64,000 bases of DNA from Microvirga roseola. GTDB taxonomy: Bacteria > Pseudomonadota > Alphaproteobacteria > Rhizobiales > Beijerinckiaceae. The notes beneath the pieces are model-generated. The model ran no database searches. It was not told where the DNA came from and saw nothing but the letters and a program-made list of their open reading frames with translations. Positions 43,323 to 55,140 of this stretch are shown here, piece by piece (position 1 is the first letter of the stretch; each line of letters begins with the position of its first letter). The stretch is from contig NZ_JAJATX010000009.1 of assembly GCF_020866965.1 (NCBI RefSeq), positions 73,942 to 137,941 on the forward strand, in the 5' to 3' direction. The position numbers were made by a program, and so were the translations under genes.

Positions 43323-43699
43323 GCGATCTTCCTGTCAGCTCTCTCCCCGGCTTAGGACCCGTGACCCAGGTTTGGCTGGAGGAAGCGGGCATCCGTACCG
43401 TGACGGATCTCCGCGCCATCGGCTCGACAGAGGCCTATCGGCGGCTCAAGTTTATGTTTCCCCGCCGCGTCAGCGTCAATGCCATCTATGGCCTTGAGGC
43501 AGCTCTTCGCGGCTGCCATTGGCTCGACTTGCCGCAGGATGTGAAAACAGCTCTTCAACACCAGGCCAAGGACATCAACGAGGCCCTTCGCCGGGGGCAT
43601 CGGCCCGGTGCACTCTTTAAAAAATCGAACGACAGAAGGAAACGCCATGACGACAGCCGACATCCTGATGACAGCGCCGATGATGCCGGTGGTGATTGA
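43319..43699 (+). CDS. TfoX C-terminal-domain protein
   Basis: A 126-residue protein whose residues 8-85 match the TfoX/Sxy C-terminal domain: LPGLGPVTQVWLEEAGIRTV, DLRAIGSTEAYRRLKFMFP, ALRGCHWLDLP, a helix-hairpin-helix-like fold. The N-terminal TfoX half is absent. In gammaproteobacteria TfoX promotes competence gene expression; stand-alone C-domains have no proven role. The ATG overlaps the EamA stop by four bases. The Arg/Asp-rich last 18 residues run 53 bases into the dehydrogenase gene, an unusually long overlap; an earlier end by sequencing error or a frame change is possible. Confidence 0.75.
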   Translation: MSDLPVSSLPGLGPVTQVWLEEAGIRTVTDLRAIGSTEAYRRLKFMFPRRVSVNAIYGLEAALRGCHWLDLPQDVKTALQHQAKDINEALRRGHRPGALFKKSNDRRKRHDDSRHPDDSADDAGGD

Positions 43700-44618
43700 A
43701 GGCCTCGATAAGGCCTGCAGGCTCCACCGCCTCTGGGAGCACGAGGACCGGGATGCCTTCCTGCGTGAAGTCGGCCCCCGCATCCGTGGCGTCGCCACCA
43801 GCACCCTCTATGGACGCCTCGAGGCATCCCTCTTCGACCGCCTGCCGAATCTGGAGATCGTCTCCAGCTTCGGCGTGGGCTACGACAATGTAGATGCGGT
43901 GGAGGCAGGCCGTCGCGGCATCGTCGTCACCAACACGCCCGGCGTTCTCGACGACGAGGTGGCCGACCTCACCATCGGGCTTCTTTTGGCGACATTGAGG
44001 AAAATCCCGCAGGCGGACCGCTACCTGCGCGAGGGGCGGTGGCTCAAGGGCCCCTTCCCTCTCTCGCCGACCCTGCGCGAGCGCAAGGTCGGCATCGTGG
44101 GCCTCGGGCGCATCGGCAAGGCAATCGCACGACGGCTGGAGGGCTTCGGCGTCAGCATCGCCTACCATGGCCGCACCCGGCAGGAAGGCGTCTCCTATGC
44201 CTATCATCCGAGCCTCCTCGGCCTGGCGGAGGCTTCGGACGTGCTGATCGTGATTACGCCCGGCGGTGTCTCCACGAAGCATCTCATCAATGCCGAGATC
44301 CTGAAGGCGCTGGGTTCGAGCGGGGTGCTGATCAATGTGGCGCGCGGCAGCGTCGTGGATGAGCAGGCGCTGATCGAGGCGCTGAAAGCGGGCACGATCC
44401 TGAGCGCAGGCCTCGATGTGTTCGAGGACGAGCCGCGCGTGCCGCAGGAGCTGATCGAGATGGAGCATGTGGTGCTCCTGCCCCATATCGCCTCCGCATC
44501 CGTCCATACACGCAACGCCATGGCCCAGCTCGTCGTCGACAACCTGGTCTCGTGGTTCGAAGGCAGGGGGCCTCTGACCCCCGTTCTGGAGACGCCTTAT
44601 CGAGGTCGCGAGGCCTGA
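43647..44618 (+). CDS. D-isomer specific 2-hydroxyacid dehydrogenase
   Basis: A 323-residue NAD(P)H-dependent enzyme of the glyoxylate/hydroxypyruvate reductase group. Motifs: VGIVGLGRIGKAIARRLEGFG for the nucleotide, catalytic Arg in NVARGSVVDE, Glu in DEPRVPQEL and the general acid His in LLPHIASAS. It likely reduces glyoxylate or hydroxypyruvate in the cytoplasm. AGAAGGA lies six bases before the ATG at 43647, so the longer frame from 43608 is rejected. The 5' end overlaps the TfoX-like gene. Confidence 0.93.
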   Translation: MTTADILMTAPMMPVVIEGLDKACRLHRLWEHEDRDAFLREVGPRIRGVATSTLYGRLEASLFDRLPNLEIVSSFGVGYDNVDAVEAGRRGIVVTNTPGVLDDEVADLTIGLLLATLRKIPQADRYLREGRWLKGPFPLSPTLRERKVGIVGLGRIGKAIARRLEGFGVSIAYHGRTRQEGVSYAYHPSLLGLAEASDVLIVITPGGVSTKHLINAEILKALGSSGVLINVARGSVVDEQALIEALKAGTILSAGLDVFEDEPRVPQELIEMEHVVLLPHIASASVHTRNAMAQLVVDNLVSWFEGRGPLTPVLETPYRGREA

Positions 44619-44781
44619 CGCGTCCACGGCCGCGGCCTGAGGTTAGGCAGAGCAGGATGAGAACAGGAGGGCTTGGGCCAGCGAGGGCAAGGCAGCCCTA
44701 AAAGCTCAAGTCCACCTTACAGTCGCATCAGGCGGAATGGGTCTTGGCTTTGAAGGTGGCCGAAGCGGATATTCGGTAATT

Positions 44782-44857
<76 letters not shown>

Positions 44858-44940
44858 ACGTTGGCCGCGGCATTTGGGGGCGCCGCGGTGGGTCGCTGCG
44901 TCAAGCAGCGGCGTCTCTATAGTCGGGTCCGTTGCGAGGT

Positions 44941-45321
44941 TCAAGCCTCTTCGTCGTCTTCGAGATCGCTGTCGATCAGATCCGACACGTCGTCGTCACC
45001 TTCTTCCTCGTCCTCGAGGAAGGTGTCGTCGTCGCCGACATCCTCGCCCACGTCGATATCGTCGTCGACCGGGATGTCCTTCTCCGATTCGGCAGCCTCG
45101 ACCTCGTCCAGGGAGACCATCTCCGGTCCGACGGCCTCGATCTCGGTCTCGTCCTCGTCAGCCGCAGCCCGGGCAACCGCGGGCGCAGCCACACGGCTCA
45201 AGGCGGCAGCCTGGAAAGCAGTGCCGCATTTCGGGCAGACCGCAGGGTCCTTGTTGAGATCGTAGAATTTCGCGCCGCAGCTCATGCACTGGCGCTTCAA
45301 GCCGAGTTCCGGTTTGGCCAC
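44941..45321 (-). CDS. TIGR02300 family (FYDLN acidic) protein
   Basis: A 126-residue protein with an N-terminal zinc-ribbon-like domain (KRQCMSCGAKFYDLNKDPAVCPKCGT, four Cys) and a long acidic tail that is mostly Asp, Glu and Ser. This pattern is typical of the alphaproteobacterial TIGR02300 family, of unknown role, usually found next to aroA-cmk as here. Starts at TTG (45327) and GTG (45321) compete; family members begin with MAKPELG and GAAGG lies nine bases from the GTG, so GTG is chosen. It is divergent from aroA. Confidence 0.9.
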   Translation of the reverse strand: MAKPELGLKRQCMSCGAKFYDLNKDPAVCPKCGTAFQAAALSRVAAPAVARAAADEDETEIEAVGPEMVSLDEVEAAESEKDIPVDDDIDVGEDVGDDDTFLEDEEEGDDDVSDLIDSDLEDDEEA

Positions 45322-45468
45322 GGTCAATCGCCTTCGAGTTGAATGGTTGGGAAAGCTCCGTTAGTCGCGAGGACTTGGCTTGTCAAATAGGAAAATTCAA
45401 GGGCTGGCTGCACTTGCGCCAGCTTGCGCGTGACGGCATTGCAGCCTCGTGTTAGGAGCCCGCCCTAA

Positions 45469-46836
<1,368 letters not shown>

Positions 46837-46843
46837 GTCTGTC

Positions 46844-47467
46844 ATGATCATCGCCATCGACGGCCCCGCCGCATCGGGCAAGGGAACCCTGGGCAAGCGC
46901 CTCGCCCAGCATCTCGGCTATGCCCATCTCGACACCGGCCTGCTCTACCGGGCCGTCGCCCGGGTGCTCTTGGACCAGGAAACGGCCCTGACCGACCGTG
47001 ATGCGGCCGCACATGCCGCCCGGACGCTGGACGTGACCCATCTCGACGATGCCCGCCTGAGGGGAGCCGAGATGGGCGAGGCCGCCTCGGTGATCTCGGC
47101 CTACCAGCCTGTCAGGGACGCTCTTCTGGCCTTCCAGCGCCAGTTCAGCCGGCAGGAACCCGGGGCCGTCCTCGACGGGCGGGATATCGGGACCGTGGTC
47201 TGCCCCGATGCGGACGTGAAGCTGTTCGTCACCGCCACCCCGGAGGAGCGGGCCCGGCGGCGTCACCTGGAAATCCTCAACCGGGGCGAGACGGCGGATT
47301 ACGAGACAATCCTCGCGGATATCCGCCGCCGGGACGAGCGCGACATGAACCGCAGCACCGCTCCCCTGCGGCCTGCGGAGGACGCTCTCACGCTCGACAC
47401 GACCCAGCTGAACGCCGAAGCGGCCTTCCGCGCCGCCCTCGACCTCGTGGAAGCGAAGCGCCGCTAG
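46844..47467 (+). CDS. cmk: Cytidylate kinase
   Basis: A 207-residue P-loop kinase that phosphorylates CMP and dCMP. The N-terminus IAIDGPAASGKGTLGKRLA holds the P-loop, followed by HLDTGLLYRAVA and the DGRDIGTVV segment; the lid region has RRDERDMNRS. The ATG at 46844 starts two residues before the first strand; a longer frame would reach into aroA. Genes aroA and cmk are coupled by seven bases. In relatives rpsA usually comes next; here it does not. Confidence 0.94.
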   Translation: MIIAIDGPAASGKGTLGKRLAQHLGYAHLDTGLLYRAVARVLLDQETALTDRDAAAHAARTLDVTHLDDARLRGAEMGEAASVISAYQPVRDALLAFQRQFSRQEPGAVLDGRDIGTVVCPDADVKLFVTATPEERARRRHLEILNRGETADYETILADIRRRDERDMNRSTAPLRPAEDALTLDTTQLNAEAAFRAALDLVEAKRR

Positions 47468-47555
47468 GCCTGGAAACCGATGCCAAGTTGACCTTGCGTC
47501 ATTGTCAGAAGCTGGCACACTCCTAAAACCATTTCGGCTCCCGAAGGAGACAACG

Positions 47556-48359
47556 ATGGTTCGTTCCGGCTTTGCTCGTCTCGCTGCAGGACTTGGCCTC
47601 GCTCTGGCCCTCCTAGCCCCGCCGGTTCGGGCTCAGACCGAGAACGAGGTCGATCTCGCCCTCGTCATCGCGGTCGATGTCTCCTTCTCGATGGACACCG
47701 ACGAACAGGCCCTGCAGCGGGAGGGGTTCGCCGAAGCCTTCCGGTCACAGCCCGTCCACGACGCCGTTCGCGGCGGCATGCTGGGCCGGATTGCGGTCAG
47801 CTACATGGAATGGGCCGGCTCGCCCGACCAGAGGGTCATCATTCCCTGGACGATCCTCGACAATTCCGAGAGCCTGATGGCCTTTGCGGACAGGATCGCC
47901 TCGGTTCCCTTACGCCGCGCACAACGGACTTCGATCTCGGGCGCCATCGATTTCGGCGTGAAGATGCTGGAGGACAGCGGCGTGACGGCGACGCGGCAGG
48001 TGCTCGACATCTCGGGCGACGGGCCGAACAACCAGGGCCGCTACGTCATCGAGGCGCGGGACGAGGCGCTCGCCAAGGGCATCATCATCAACGGGCTTCC
48101 GATCATGCTGCGCAAGCCCGGCTATCTCGACATCCCGGAACTCGATGTCTACTACAAGGACTGCGTGATCGGCGGTCAGGGAGCCTTCACGGTGCCGGTT
48201 CGCGAGCGCGACCAGTTCATCGAAGCCATCAAGACCAAGATCCTGCTCGAGATCGCCAATCTCATTCACGAGGAACCCAAGATCACCCGCATTCAGGACG
48301 CTCCGCGCACCAACTGCCTCGCCGGCGAGATGCAGTGGCGGGACCGCTGGAACAACTAA
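47556..48359 (+). CDS. DUF1194 secreted von Willebrand A-like protein
   Basis: A 267-residue exported protein. A signal peptide (about 1-25, ending APPVRAQ) precedes the DUF1194 domain: LALVIAVDVSFSMDTDE with a MIDAS DxSxS, GRIAVSYMEWAG, and RTSISGAIDFGVKMLED with the second MIDAS residue Thr/Ser and LDISGDGPNNQG with the third Asp. A metal-dependent adhesion-site protein of unknown partner. GAAGGAGA precedes the ATG at 47556. It is followed twelve bases later by mgsA. Confidence 0.9.
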   Translation: MVRSGFARLAAGLGLALALLAPPVRAQTENEVDLALVIAVDVSFSMDTDEQALQREGFAEAFRSQPVHDAVRGGMLGRIAVSYMEWAGSPDQRVIIPWTILDNSESLMAFADRIASVPLRRAQRTSISGAIDFGVKMLEDSGVTATRQVLDISGDGPNNQGRYVIEARDEALAKGIIINGLPIMLRKPGYLDIPELDVYYKDCVIGGQGAFTVPVRERDQFIEAIKTKILLEIANLIHEEPKITRIQDAPRTNCLAGEMQWRDRWNN

Positions 48360-48371
48360 GTCATACCTCCC

Positions 48372-48749
48372 ATGAAACAGATGACGCTGGCGCTCGTGGC
48401 CCACGACGCCAAGAAGGACGACATGGCCGATTTCGTGGCCATGTACGAAGAAGACCTCCGCCCCTTCGCCCTGGTCGCGACCGGCACCACGGGCGGGCGG
48501 GTCATGGAACGTTGTCCCGCACTCTCCGTCACCCGGCTGAAGAGCGGCCCTCTGGGCGGCGACCAGCAGATTGGCGCGATGATCGCTGAAGGCCGGATCA
48601 ACGCGCTGTTCTTCTTCGTCGACCCTCTCTCGCCCCATCCCCATGACGTGGACGTGAAGGCGCTGATGCGCGTGGCGCTCGTCTACGATATCCCGATGGC
48701 TCTCAACCGCGCCACGGCGGGACGGTTGATCGAATCGTTCCGGAGTTAG
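48372..48749 (+). CDS. mgsA: Methylglyoxal synthase
   Basis: A 125-residue enzyme that converts dihydroxyacetone phosphate to methylglyoxal and phosphate, a bypass of lower glycolysis. [10 protein letters not shown] (9-18), ATGTTGG (36-42), [17 protein letters not shown] (58-74) with D64, and [15 protein letters not shown] (84-98) with H91 are conserved. The length is slightly below the usual 130-150. It is convergent with hrpB, overlapping by four bases. Confidence 0.94.
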   Translation: MKQMTLALVAHDAKKDDMADFVAMYEEDLRPFALVATGTTGGRVMERCPALSVTRLKSGPLGGDQQIGAMIAEGRINALFFFVDPLSPHPHDVDVKALMRVALVYDIPMALNRATAGRLIESFRS

Positions 48750-51211
48750 GTGCCTCGCGGCTTGGCGCGCCGGGTCGGCGGCGCAGCCAGCGGATCCTCG
48801 GGCCAGGGGTGCTTGGGATATTGCCCGCGCATATCGGCCCTCACCGCCGCCCACGAACCGCGCCAGAACCCGGGCAGATCGCGGGTGATCTGGATGGGGC
48901 GCTGGGCCGGCGAAAGCAGATGCAGCACGAGCGGCACCCGCCCCGCGGCGATGGCGGGATGCTTGTCGAGGCCGAACAGTTCCTGCACCCGCACGGCGAG
49001 GACAGGTCCCTCCTCCGCCCCATAATCGACAGGAATCTGGGAACCGGTCGGCACTTCAATATGGGTCGGCGCCTCCGCATCGAGCCGCCGCTGAAGATTC
49101 CAGGGCAGGAGGCCGCGCAGGGTCTCGCTCAGGAGGTCGGGACCGATGTCGGACAGACCCGTCTTGCCCACGAGATGCGGTGCGAGCCATTCCTCGGCAT
49201 CCGAGGCCAGCGCCTCGTCGGAAAGGTCGGGCCACTCGTCGCCCTCCGCCCGGCGGAGAAACATCACCCGCTCACGCCACTGGGCCAAAGCCTTCGACCA
49301 GGGCAGGACGTCGAGGCCGAGCGAGACCAGGCCTGCCGCGAGTGTGCGGGCTGCTTCCTCGGTCGCCGGAACCTTCAGGGGGCGCTCGTTCAACACAAGG
49401 ACGCCGTATCGGCGCACTCCGCGGGCCCGTAACGCCCTTGCTTGGCGGTCGAAGGCAACCTCGTCGCGCTGTTCGATGGCGCTGCCGAAGAGCGCATCGA
49501 TCTCGTCAGGTGAAATGGCGGAAGCCGCGAGGATCCGCGCCGAGGCCGCGCCGCCTGCAATCTCGGCGATGGAAAGGTAAGGCTCCTTCGCCAGCCGGTC
49601 GTACGGCTCAAGGCTCGCACCCCGCCCGTTCGCCATCAGGTACTCGCCTGCCTTGCCCCGCGCCTTCGCCAGCCGGTCGGGATAGGCCAGCGTCAGGAGC
49701 GCGCCGATCGAGCGCGGCTCGCTCTTCATCGAGCCATTGCTTCCCTTCGCCCAGCCCTCCGCCATGCGCCGCATGTCATCGGCCCGCTTGGAGCGGTCGC
49801 GGCGGAAGCGCTCGACGCGCTCGGAGAGGTCGACCGCGTCTCCGCCGAGGCCGCGCTCGACGAGTACGGCGGCAAGGTCCGCCGCATCGCGCGCCTGTCC
49901 GCTCTCGCCTGCGAGCAGCACCATCCGCGCAAGGCGTGGCGGCAGGGGCAGGTCGCGTAGCTTGCGGCCCGTTTCCGTGATGCGCCCCTCATCATCAAGT
50001 GCGCCGAGTTGCTGAAGCAGCGTCCCCGCCTCCTTCAGCGCCGGCGCAGGCGGCGGGTCGAGGAAGGCCAGCGCCGTCGGATCGGTGACGCCCCAGGCTG
50101 CGCAGTCGAGGAGCAATGGCGCGAGATCGGCCGAGAGAATTTCCGGGCGTCCGAACGGCTCCAGGGCCCCGGTCGCTGCCTCTTCCCATAGCCGGTAGCA
50201 GACGCCTGGCTCCGTGCGGCCAGCACGCCCCCGGCGCTGATCTGCTGCGGCGCGGGAGACGCGGACGGTCTCCAGGCGCGTCAGGCCGATATTCGGCTCA
50301 TAGACGGGCACGCGGGCAAGTCCCGAGTCGATGACCACGCGGACGCCCTCGATAGTGAGCGAGGTTTCTGCGATGGAGGTGGCGAGCACCACCTTGCGGC
50401 GGCCCGGCTTCGCTGGACTGACTGCCAGATCCTGCTCGCCTCTGTCGAGCGCGCCGTAAAGCGGCGCGATGTCGATGGCGGCGTCAGTGATGCGTTCGCG
50501 CAGGGCGGTTTCGACCCGCCGGATCTCCCCCTGCCCCGGCAGGAAAACGAGAATGGACCCGCCCTCGGCGCGCAGGACCCGCGTCACGGCCTCCGCCGCC
50601 TGCTCCTCGATGCGCCGGTTCGGATCGCGCCCGAGATAGCGGGTCTCGACCGGATAGGCGCGCCCTTCCGATTCGATGACGGGCGCATCCCCTAGAAGCC
50701 TTGCGACACGGGCGCCGTCCAGGGTCGCAGACATGACGAGGAGGCGCAGGTCCTCCCTCAGCCCTCCTTGGGCATCGAGGGCGAGAGCAAGGCCCAGATC
50801 CGCGTCGAGGGAGCGCTCGTGAAACTCGTCGAAGAGGACGGCGGCGACGCCCTCCAACTCCGGATCGTCGAGGATCATGCGGGCGAAGACGCCTTCGGTC
50901 ACCACCTCGATCCGCGTCCTGCGGCTGACCTTGGAGCCGAGACGCACGCGCAGACCGACCGTTTCTCCCACCGCCTCGCCCAGCGTCTGCGCCATGCGCG
51001 CCGCAGCGGCGCGGGCTGCCAGACGGCGCGGCTCCAGCACGATGATTTTGCCGTCTTTCACCCAGGGCTCGTCGAGAAGCACCAGCGGTACGCGCGTGGT
51101 CTTGCCCGCGCCTGGTGGCGCGACGAGAACGGCGCTGGAGCGCGCCCGCAGGCTCGCCGTCAAGTCGTCGAGGACGGCATCGATGGGAAGGGAGGTGTCG
51201 AAAGCGCGCAT
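48746..51211 (-). CDS. hrpB: ATP-dependent helicase HrpB
   Basis: An 821-residue DEAH-box-type helicase: Walker A PPGAGKTT (32-39), DEFH (128-131) in place of [19 protein letters not shown] for motif III and [12 protein letters not shown] for motif VI, then helicase-associated HA2 and the HrpB-specific C-terminal domain near [18 protein letters not shown]. Family members act on RNA, but the physiological role of HrpB is poorly known. It is upstream of nothing on its strand except the HAD gene beginning at 51871, with a gap of 42 bases. Confidence 0.94.
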   Translation of the reverse strand: MRAFDTSLPIDAVLDDLTASLRARSSAVLVAPPGAGKTTRVPLVLLDEPWVKDGKIIVLEPRRLAARAAAARMAQTLGEAVGETVGLRVRLGSKVSRRTRIEVVTEGVFARMILDDPELEGVAAVLFDEFHERSLDADLGLALALDAQGGLREDLRLLVMSATLDGARVARLLGDAPVIESEGRAYPVETRYLGRDPNRRIEEQAAEAVTRVLRAEGGSILVFLPGQGEIRRVETALRERITDAAIDIAPLYGALDRGEQDLAVSPAKPGRRKVVLATSIAETSLTIEGVRVVIDSGLARVPVYEPNIGLTRLETVRVSRAAADQRRGRAGRTEPGVCYRLWEEAATGALEPFGRPEILSADLAPLLLDCAAWGVTDPTALAFLDPPPAPALKEAGTLLQQLGALDDEGRITETGRKLRDLPLPPRLARMVLLAGESGQARDAADLAAVLVERGLGGDAVDLSERVERFRRDRSKRADDMRRMAEGWAKGSNGSMKSEPRSIGALLTLAYPDRLAKARGKAGEYLMANGRGASLEPYDRLAKEPYLSIAEIAGGAASARILAASAISPDEIDALFGSAIEQRDEVAFDRQARALRARGVRRYGVLVLNERPLKVPATEEAARTLAAGLVSLGLDVLPWSKALAQWRERVMFLRRAEGDEWPDLSDEALASDAEEWLAPHLVGKTGLSDIGPDLLSETLRGLLPWNLQRRLDAEAPTHIEVPTGSQIPVDYGAEEGPVLAVRVQELFGLDKHPAIAAGRVPLVLHLLSPAQRPIQITRDLPGFWRGSWAAVRADMRGQYPKHPWPEDPLAAPPTRRAKPRGT

Positions 51212-51253
51212 GCCGCCTGATGGCTCAAGCCGCCCGAGAGAGCAAGCCGGTCA

Positions 51254-51871
51254 TCAAGCCGGGAAACCGTAGCGGCAAAGCTCCGCAGCGAGATCCATCG
51301 GCTCGGCATAGTGGATGGCATACATGCCCACGGCGCGGGCTCCTTCCACATTGGCTTTTGAATCGTCGATGAAGATGCAGTCGCCGGCCTCCAGCCCATA
51401 GCGGTCGAGCAGGAGGCGATAGATGGCGGGATCGGGCTTCAGGAGGCGCTCGTCCCCGGAGACGACGATGCCGTCGAAGCCTGCCAGGAATGGAAAGCGT
51501 TGCTGCGCCAGGATGAATTTGGGGCCGGAGAAATTCGTGATGCAGAAATTCGGCACGCCCGCTTCCCGCAGGCGCTGGAGCAGGGCGACGTGCTCCTCGA
51601 ACACGCCGGATACGGTCTCGCTCCAGCGCTCGTGAAAGGCGCGAATCGGCGCTTCGTGCCGGGGATGGTCCTTGATGAGGAGAGCCACCGCCTCGTCCCA
51701 ATCCCGCCCGCGATCCTGCTCCACGTTCCAGTCATGGGTACAGACATTCGACAGGAACCACTCCATCTCCGCCTCGTCGTCGAAAATGCGGCGGTAGAGA
51801 TTACGCGGGTCCCAACGCAGCAGGACGTTGCCGATATCGAACACGACAGTCTTCGGATTACCCATAGTCAC
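51254..51871 (-). CDS. HAD superfamily hydrolase, IA type
   Basis: A 205-residue phosphatase/dehalogenase-like protein. Motif I is FDIGNVLLRW with nucleophile D12 (the usual second Asp is Gly14, as in many epoxide hydrolase-like or YihX-like members), motif II ITNFS, motif III Lys in LLKPDP and motif IV FIDDSKANVEGA. A helical cap lies at about 18-90. It probably dephosphorylates a small sugar phosphate or nucleotide in the cytoplasm. It lies 42 bases upstream of hrpB in the same direction and is divergent from the TauE/SafE gene. Confidence 0.88.
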   Translation of the reverse strand: MTMGNPKTVVFDIGNVLLRWDPRNLYRRIFDDEAEMEWFLSNVCTHDWNVEQDRGRDWDEAVALLIKDHPRHEAPIRAFHERWSETVSGVFEEHVALLQRLREAGVPNFCITNFSGPKFILAQQRFPFLAGFDGIVVSGDERLLKPDPAIYRLLLDRYGLEAGDCIFIDDSKANVEGARAVGMYAIHYAEPMDLAAELCRYGFPA

Positions 51872-51959
51872 GGTTTACTTTCTTAAGCCCAACCCGGCGC
51901 AGCAGTAGCGCACCCGATGTGGTAAAGCCATCCATGCCAACTTGGCCGAGACCATCGGA

Positions 51960-52700
51960 ATGGAAGAAGTCACGGTTCTTCAATATGCCGCCGTCGCCCT
52001 CTGCGCCCTTCTAGCAGGCACGATCGGCGGAGTCGCCGGCTACGGCACGGGATTGCTGATGCCGCTGGTACTCGCTCCCATTGCGGGCCCTGAGGCTGAC
52101 GTTCCGATCATCGGCCTTTCCGTCCTCTTCACCAATGCGAGCTGTGTCCTCGCCTTCCGGAATGATGTCGATCTTCGACGCGCCGTTCTGATCGGCGGCG
52201 TGGCCTTTCCGACCTGCCTTCTCGGTGCATACGGCTACACCTTTCTCACCGGCCGGGGAGCAGCCCTCGTCATCGGCACCTTCCTGGTTCTCATGGTCCC
52301 TGCAAGGCGCCTGCTGAAGCGGCTTCGTACGCAGCTATCGGAAGGCTCTCTGGCGGCAGCCGGCGCCGGTTACGGCTTGCTCGTCGGCGGAACGGCGGGC
52401 TCGGGCGTGGTCCTGCTGTCGATCCTCATGGCGGCGGGGCTGAACGGGCGCGCCGTGATCGCGACGGATGCCGTCGTGTCCATCGTTCTCGGTTTTGCGA
52501 AGACGGGCGTCTTCCAGATCTTCGGGGCCCTGCCCGTCTCTTCGTGGATCATGGCGCTGATCGTGGGCTTGTCGGCCACGCCTGGGGCCTTCATCGCCAA
52601 GCGGCTGACAGAGACCCTGCCCGTTCACATTCACAATGCCATTCTCGACGCCGCCATCATCTGCGGCGGCGTCCTCCTGATCGCGCAGGCGCTGTTCTGA
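51960..52700 (+). CDS. TauE/SafE family sulfite exporter-like membrane protein
   Basis: A 246-residue inner-membrane protein with about eight helices; the family repeats begin LLAGTIGGVAGYGTGLLMPL and GLLVGGTAGSGVVLLSILMAAGLNG. Members transport sulfite, sulfonates or organic anions. The frame starts at TTG 51942, but the ATG at 51960 is preferred. It is convergent with the malic enzyme gene, one base between the two stops. Confidence 0.87.
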   Translation: MEEVTVLQYAAVALCALLAGTIGGVAGYGTGLLMPLVLAPIAGPEADVPIIGLSVLFTNASCVLAFRNDVDLRRAVLIGGVAFPTCLLGAYGYTFLTGRGAALVIGTFLVLMVPARRLLKRLRTQLSEGSLAAAGAGYGLLVGGTAGSGVVLLSILMAAGLNGRAVIATDAVVSIVLGFAKTGVFQIFGALPVSSWIMALIVGLSATPGAFIAKRLTETLPVHIHNAILDAAIICGGVLLIAQALF

Positions 52701-52701
52701 T

Positions 52702-54993
52702 TCACCCGCCGATGTTGTAGGCGGCCAGCGCAGCCATGTTGACGATGTCGTTGTCGGTTGCGCCGAGCGACACGATCTGGACCGGCTTGTCGAGGCCCAC
52801 CACCATGGGGCCCAGCACCATCGCGCCGCCGAGTTCCTGCAGCATCTTGGTCGAGATGGAAGCGGAGTGGAACGCAGGCATCACAAGGACATTCGCCGGT
52901 CCGGTGAGACGGCAGAACGGGTACTGCGCCATCAGGTCCCGGTTGAGCGCCACATCGGCCGCCATCTCGCCGTCATATTCGAAATCGACGCGCATGCCGT
53001 CGAGGATCTCGACAGCGTCCTGGATCTTCTCAGCGCGTTCCGCCTTCGGATGGCCGAAGCTCGAGAAGGACAGAAGCGCTACGCGCGGCTCGTATCCGAG
53101 ACGGCGCGCGACGCCGGCGGCCTCGATGGCAATCTCGGCCAGTTCCTGCGCGCTCGGCATTTCGTGAATCGCCGTGTCTGCCACGAGCACCGTGTGGCCG
53201 CGTGCAAGGCACAGGGACAGGCCGATGACGCGGTGGCCGGGCTTCTCGTCGATCACGTGCCGCACATCGGCGAGAGCCGTGGAATAGTTGCGCGTCGCGC
53301 CCGTCACCATGGCGTCCGCATCGCCGAGCGCCACCATGGAGGCGGCAAAGTGGTTGCGGTCCTGGTTGATCAGGCGCTGACAGTCCCGGAACAGATAGCC
53401 CTTCCGCTGCAGGCGCTCGTAGAGGAACTGCGCATAGGTCGCATTGCGGTCGGACAGGCGCGCATTGTGGATCTCGATGCCCTCGCGTCCTTCCAAATCG
53501 ATGCCGGCTGCCGTTGCCGTCTCGTAGATACGCTCCTCGCGTCCGACGAGAATGGCGCGCCCGAGCCCCTGGTTGATGAAGGACAGGGCGGCGCGGATCA
53601 CCTGCTCTTCCTCACCCTCCGCGAAGACCACGCGCTTCGGGAACTTGCGCACGCGCTCGAAGATGCGGTTGAGCGTGCCGGCGACAGGATCGCGCCGGGC
53701 GGAGAGCTGGGCCTTGTAGGCGCGCATGTCCACGATGGGACGTCGTGCGACGCCCGTATCCATGGCAGCCTTCGCGACAGCCATCGGGATCGTGTGGATC
53801 AGGCGCGGGTCGAAGGGTACGGGGATGATGTAGTCGCGCCCGAAGCGCGGACGCGCACCTTGGTAGGCTGCCGCCACTTCGTCCGGCACGTCCTCACGGG
53901 CGAGTTCCGCTAGAGCCTGAGCGGCGGCGATCTTCATCTCCATGTTGATCGTGGTCGCCTGCACGTCGAGCGCGCCGCGGAAAATGTAGGGAAAGCCGAG
54001 GACGTTGTTGACTTGGTTCGGATAGTCGGAGCGGCCCGTTGCGATGATCACGTCGTTGCGGATGCGCGCAACCTCTTCCGGCGTGATCTCCGGATCGGGA
54101 TTGGCCATGGCGAAGATGATCGGATTGGGGGCCATCGAGCGGATCATCTCATCCGTGAACGCCCCCTTGGCCGAGAGCCCGAACACCGCATCGGCGCCGT
54201 TGAGCGCATCCGCCAGGCTGCGCGCCTCGGTCTGGGCCGCATGGGCCGATTTCCACTGGTTCATGCCCTCCGTGCGGCCCTTGTAGATCACGCCTTTCGT
54301 ATCGCAGAGGATCACGTTGTTGGGCGCGAAACCCATGGCCTTGAGGAGTTCCGTGCAGGCGATGCCGGCCGCGCCTGCGCCGTTCACCACGAGCTTGGTT
54401 TCGGCCATGTCGCGGCCCGTCAGGTGCAGCGCATTGATGAGGCCCGCCGCCGCGATGATGGCCGTGCCGTGCTGATCGTCGTGGAATACGGGAATGTCCA
54501 TCAACTCCCGCAGGCGCTCCTCGATGATGAAGCACTCGGGAGCCTTGATGTCCTCCAGGTTGATCCCGCCGAAGGACGGACCGAGATAGCGCACGCAGTT
54601 GATGAAGGTGTCGGCATCCTCGGTGTCGACCTCGAGGTCGATGGAATCCACATCCGCGAAGCGCTTGAACAGGACGGACTTGCCCTCCATCACGGGCTTG
54701 GAGGCGAGCGCCCCGAGGTTGCCGAGGCCGAGAATCGCCGTGCCGTTCGAGATCACCGCCACCATGTTGGAGCGGGTGGTGTAGTCGAAGGCGAGGGACG
54801 GGTTCTCCGCGATGGCCTTCACCGGCACGGCCACGCCCGGGGAATAGGCGAGCGAGAGGTCCCGCTGGGTCGCCATGGGCTTGGTGGGCACGACCTCCAG
54901 CTTCCCGGGCCGTCCCTGAGCATGGAACTGCAGCGCCTCCTGGTCCGTGAAGGTCGGGCGATTACGGCGGTTCGGGCGCTGTTCGTCGTTCAT
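52702..54993 (-). CDS. maeB: NADP-dependent malic enzyme with phosphotransacetylase-like domain
   Basis: A 763-residue MaeB-type enzyme converting malate to pyruvate and CO2 with NADP. The malic domain (about 1-430) has [12 protein letters not shown], the Lys-containing [35 protein letters not shown] and the NAD(P) fold [13 protein letters not shown]. Residues about 440-763 form a phosphotransacetylase-like domain ([29 protein letters not shown]), generally a non-catalytic regulatory module binding acetyl-CoA. The open frame continues far upstream opposite mutS, but the ATG at 54993 begins the conserved sequence. It is divergent from mutS. Confidence 0.95.
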   Translation of the reverse strand: MNDEQRPNRRNRPTFTDQEALQFHAQGRPGKLEVVPTKPMATQRDLSLAYSPGVAVPVKAIAENPSLAFDYTTRSNMVAVISNGTAILGLGNLGALASKPVMEGKSVLFKRFADVDSIDLEVDTEDADTFINCVRYLGPSFGGINLEDIKAPECFIIEERLRELMDIPVFHDDQHGTAIIAAAGLINALHLTGRDMAETKLVVNGAGAAGIACTELLKAMGFAPNNVILCDTKGVIYKGRTEGMNQWKSAHAAQTEARSLADALNGADAVFGLSAKGAFTDEMIRSMAPNPIIFAMANPDPEITPEEVARIRNDVIIATGRSDYPNQVNNVLGFPYIFRGALDVQATTINMEMKIAAAQALAELAREDVPDEVAAAYQGARPRFGRDYIIPVPFDPRLIHTIPMAVAKAAMDTGVARRPIVDMRAYKAQLSARRDPVAGTLNRIFERVRKFPKRVVFAEGEEEQVIRAALSFINQGLGRAILVGREERIYETATAAGIDLEGREGIEIHNARLSDRNATYAQFLYERLQRKGYLFRDCQRLINQDRNHFAASMVALGDADAMVTGATRNYSTALADVRHVIDEKPGHRVIGLSLCLARGHTVLVADTAIHEMPSAQELAEIAIEAAGVARRLGYEPRVALLSFSSFGHPKAERAEKIQDAVEILDGMRVDFEYDGEMAADVALNRDLMAQYPFCRLTGPANVLVMPAFHSASISTKMLQELGGAMVLGPMVVGLDKPVQIVSLGATDNDIVNMAALAAYNIGG

Positions 54994-55140
54994 GTTTTGC
55001 GGCTTTATGGTTAAGGCGTTTCCTGAAAGGGGATGCGACCTTAAGACATGGTGCCCGCTTTCCTCAAGACTTGTCCACATTCCGGCTCCGGACCCCATGA
55101 CACGGGTGTAAGGACGCCCGCGCTTTGCTAGACAGGAGGG

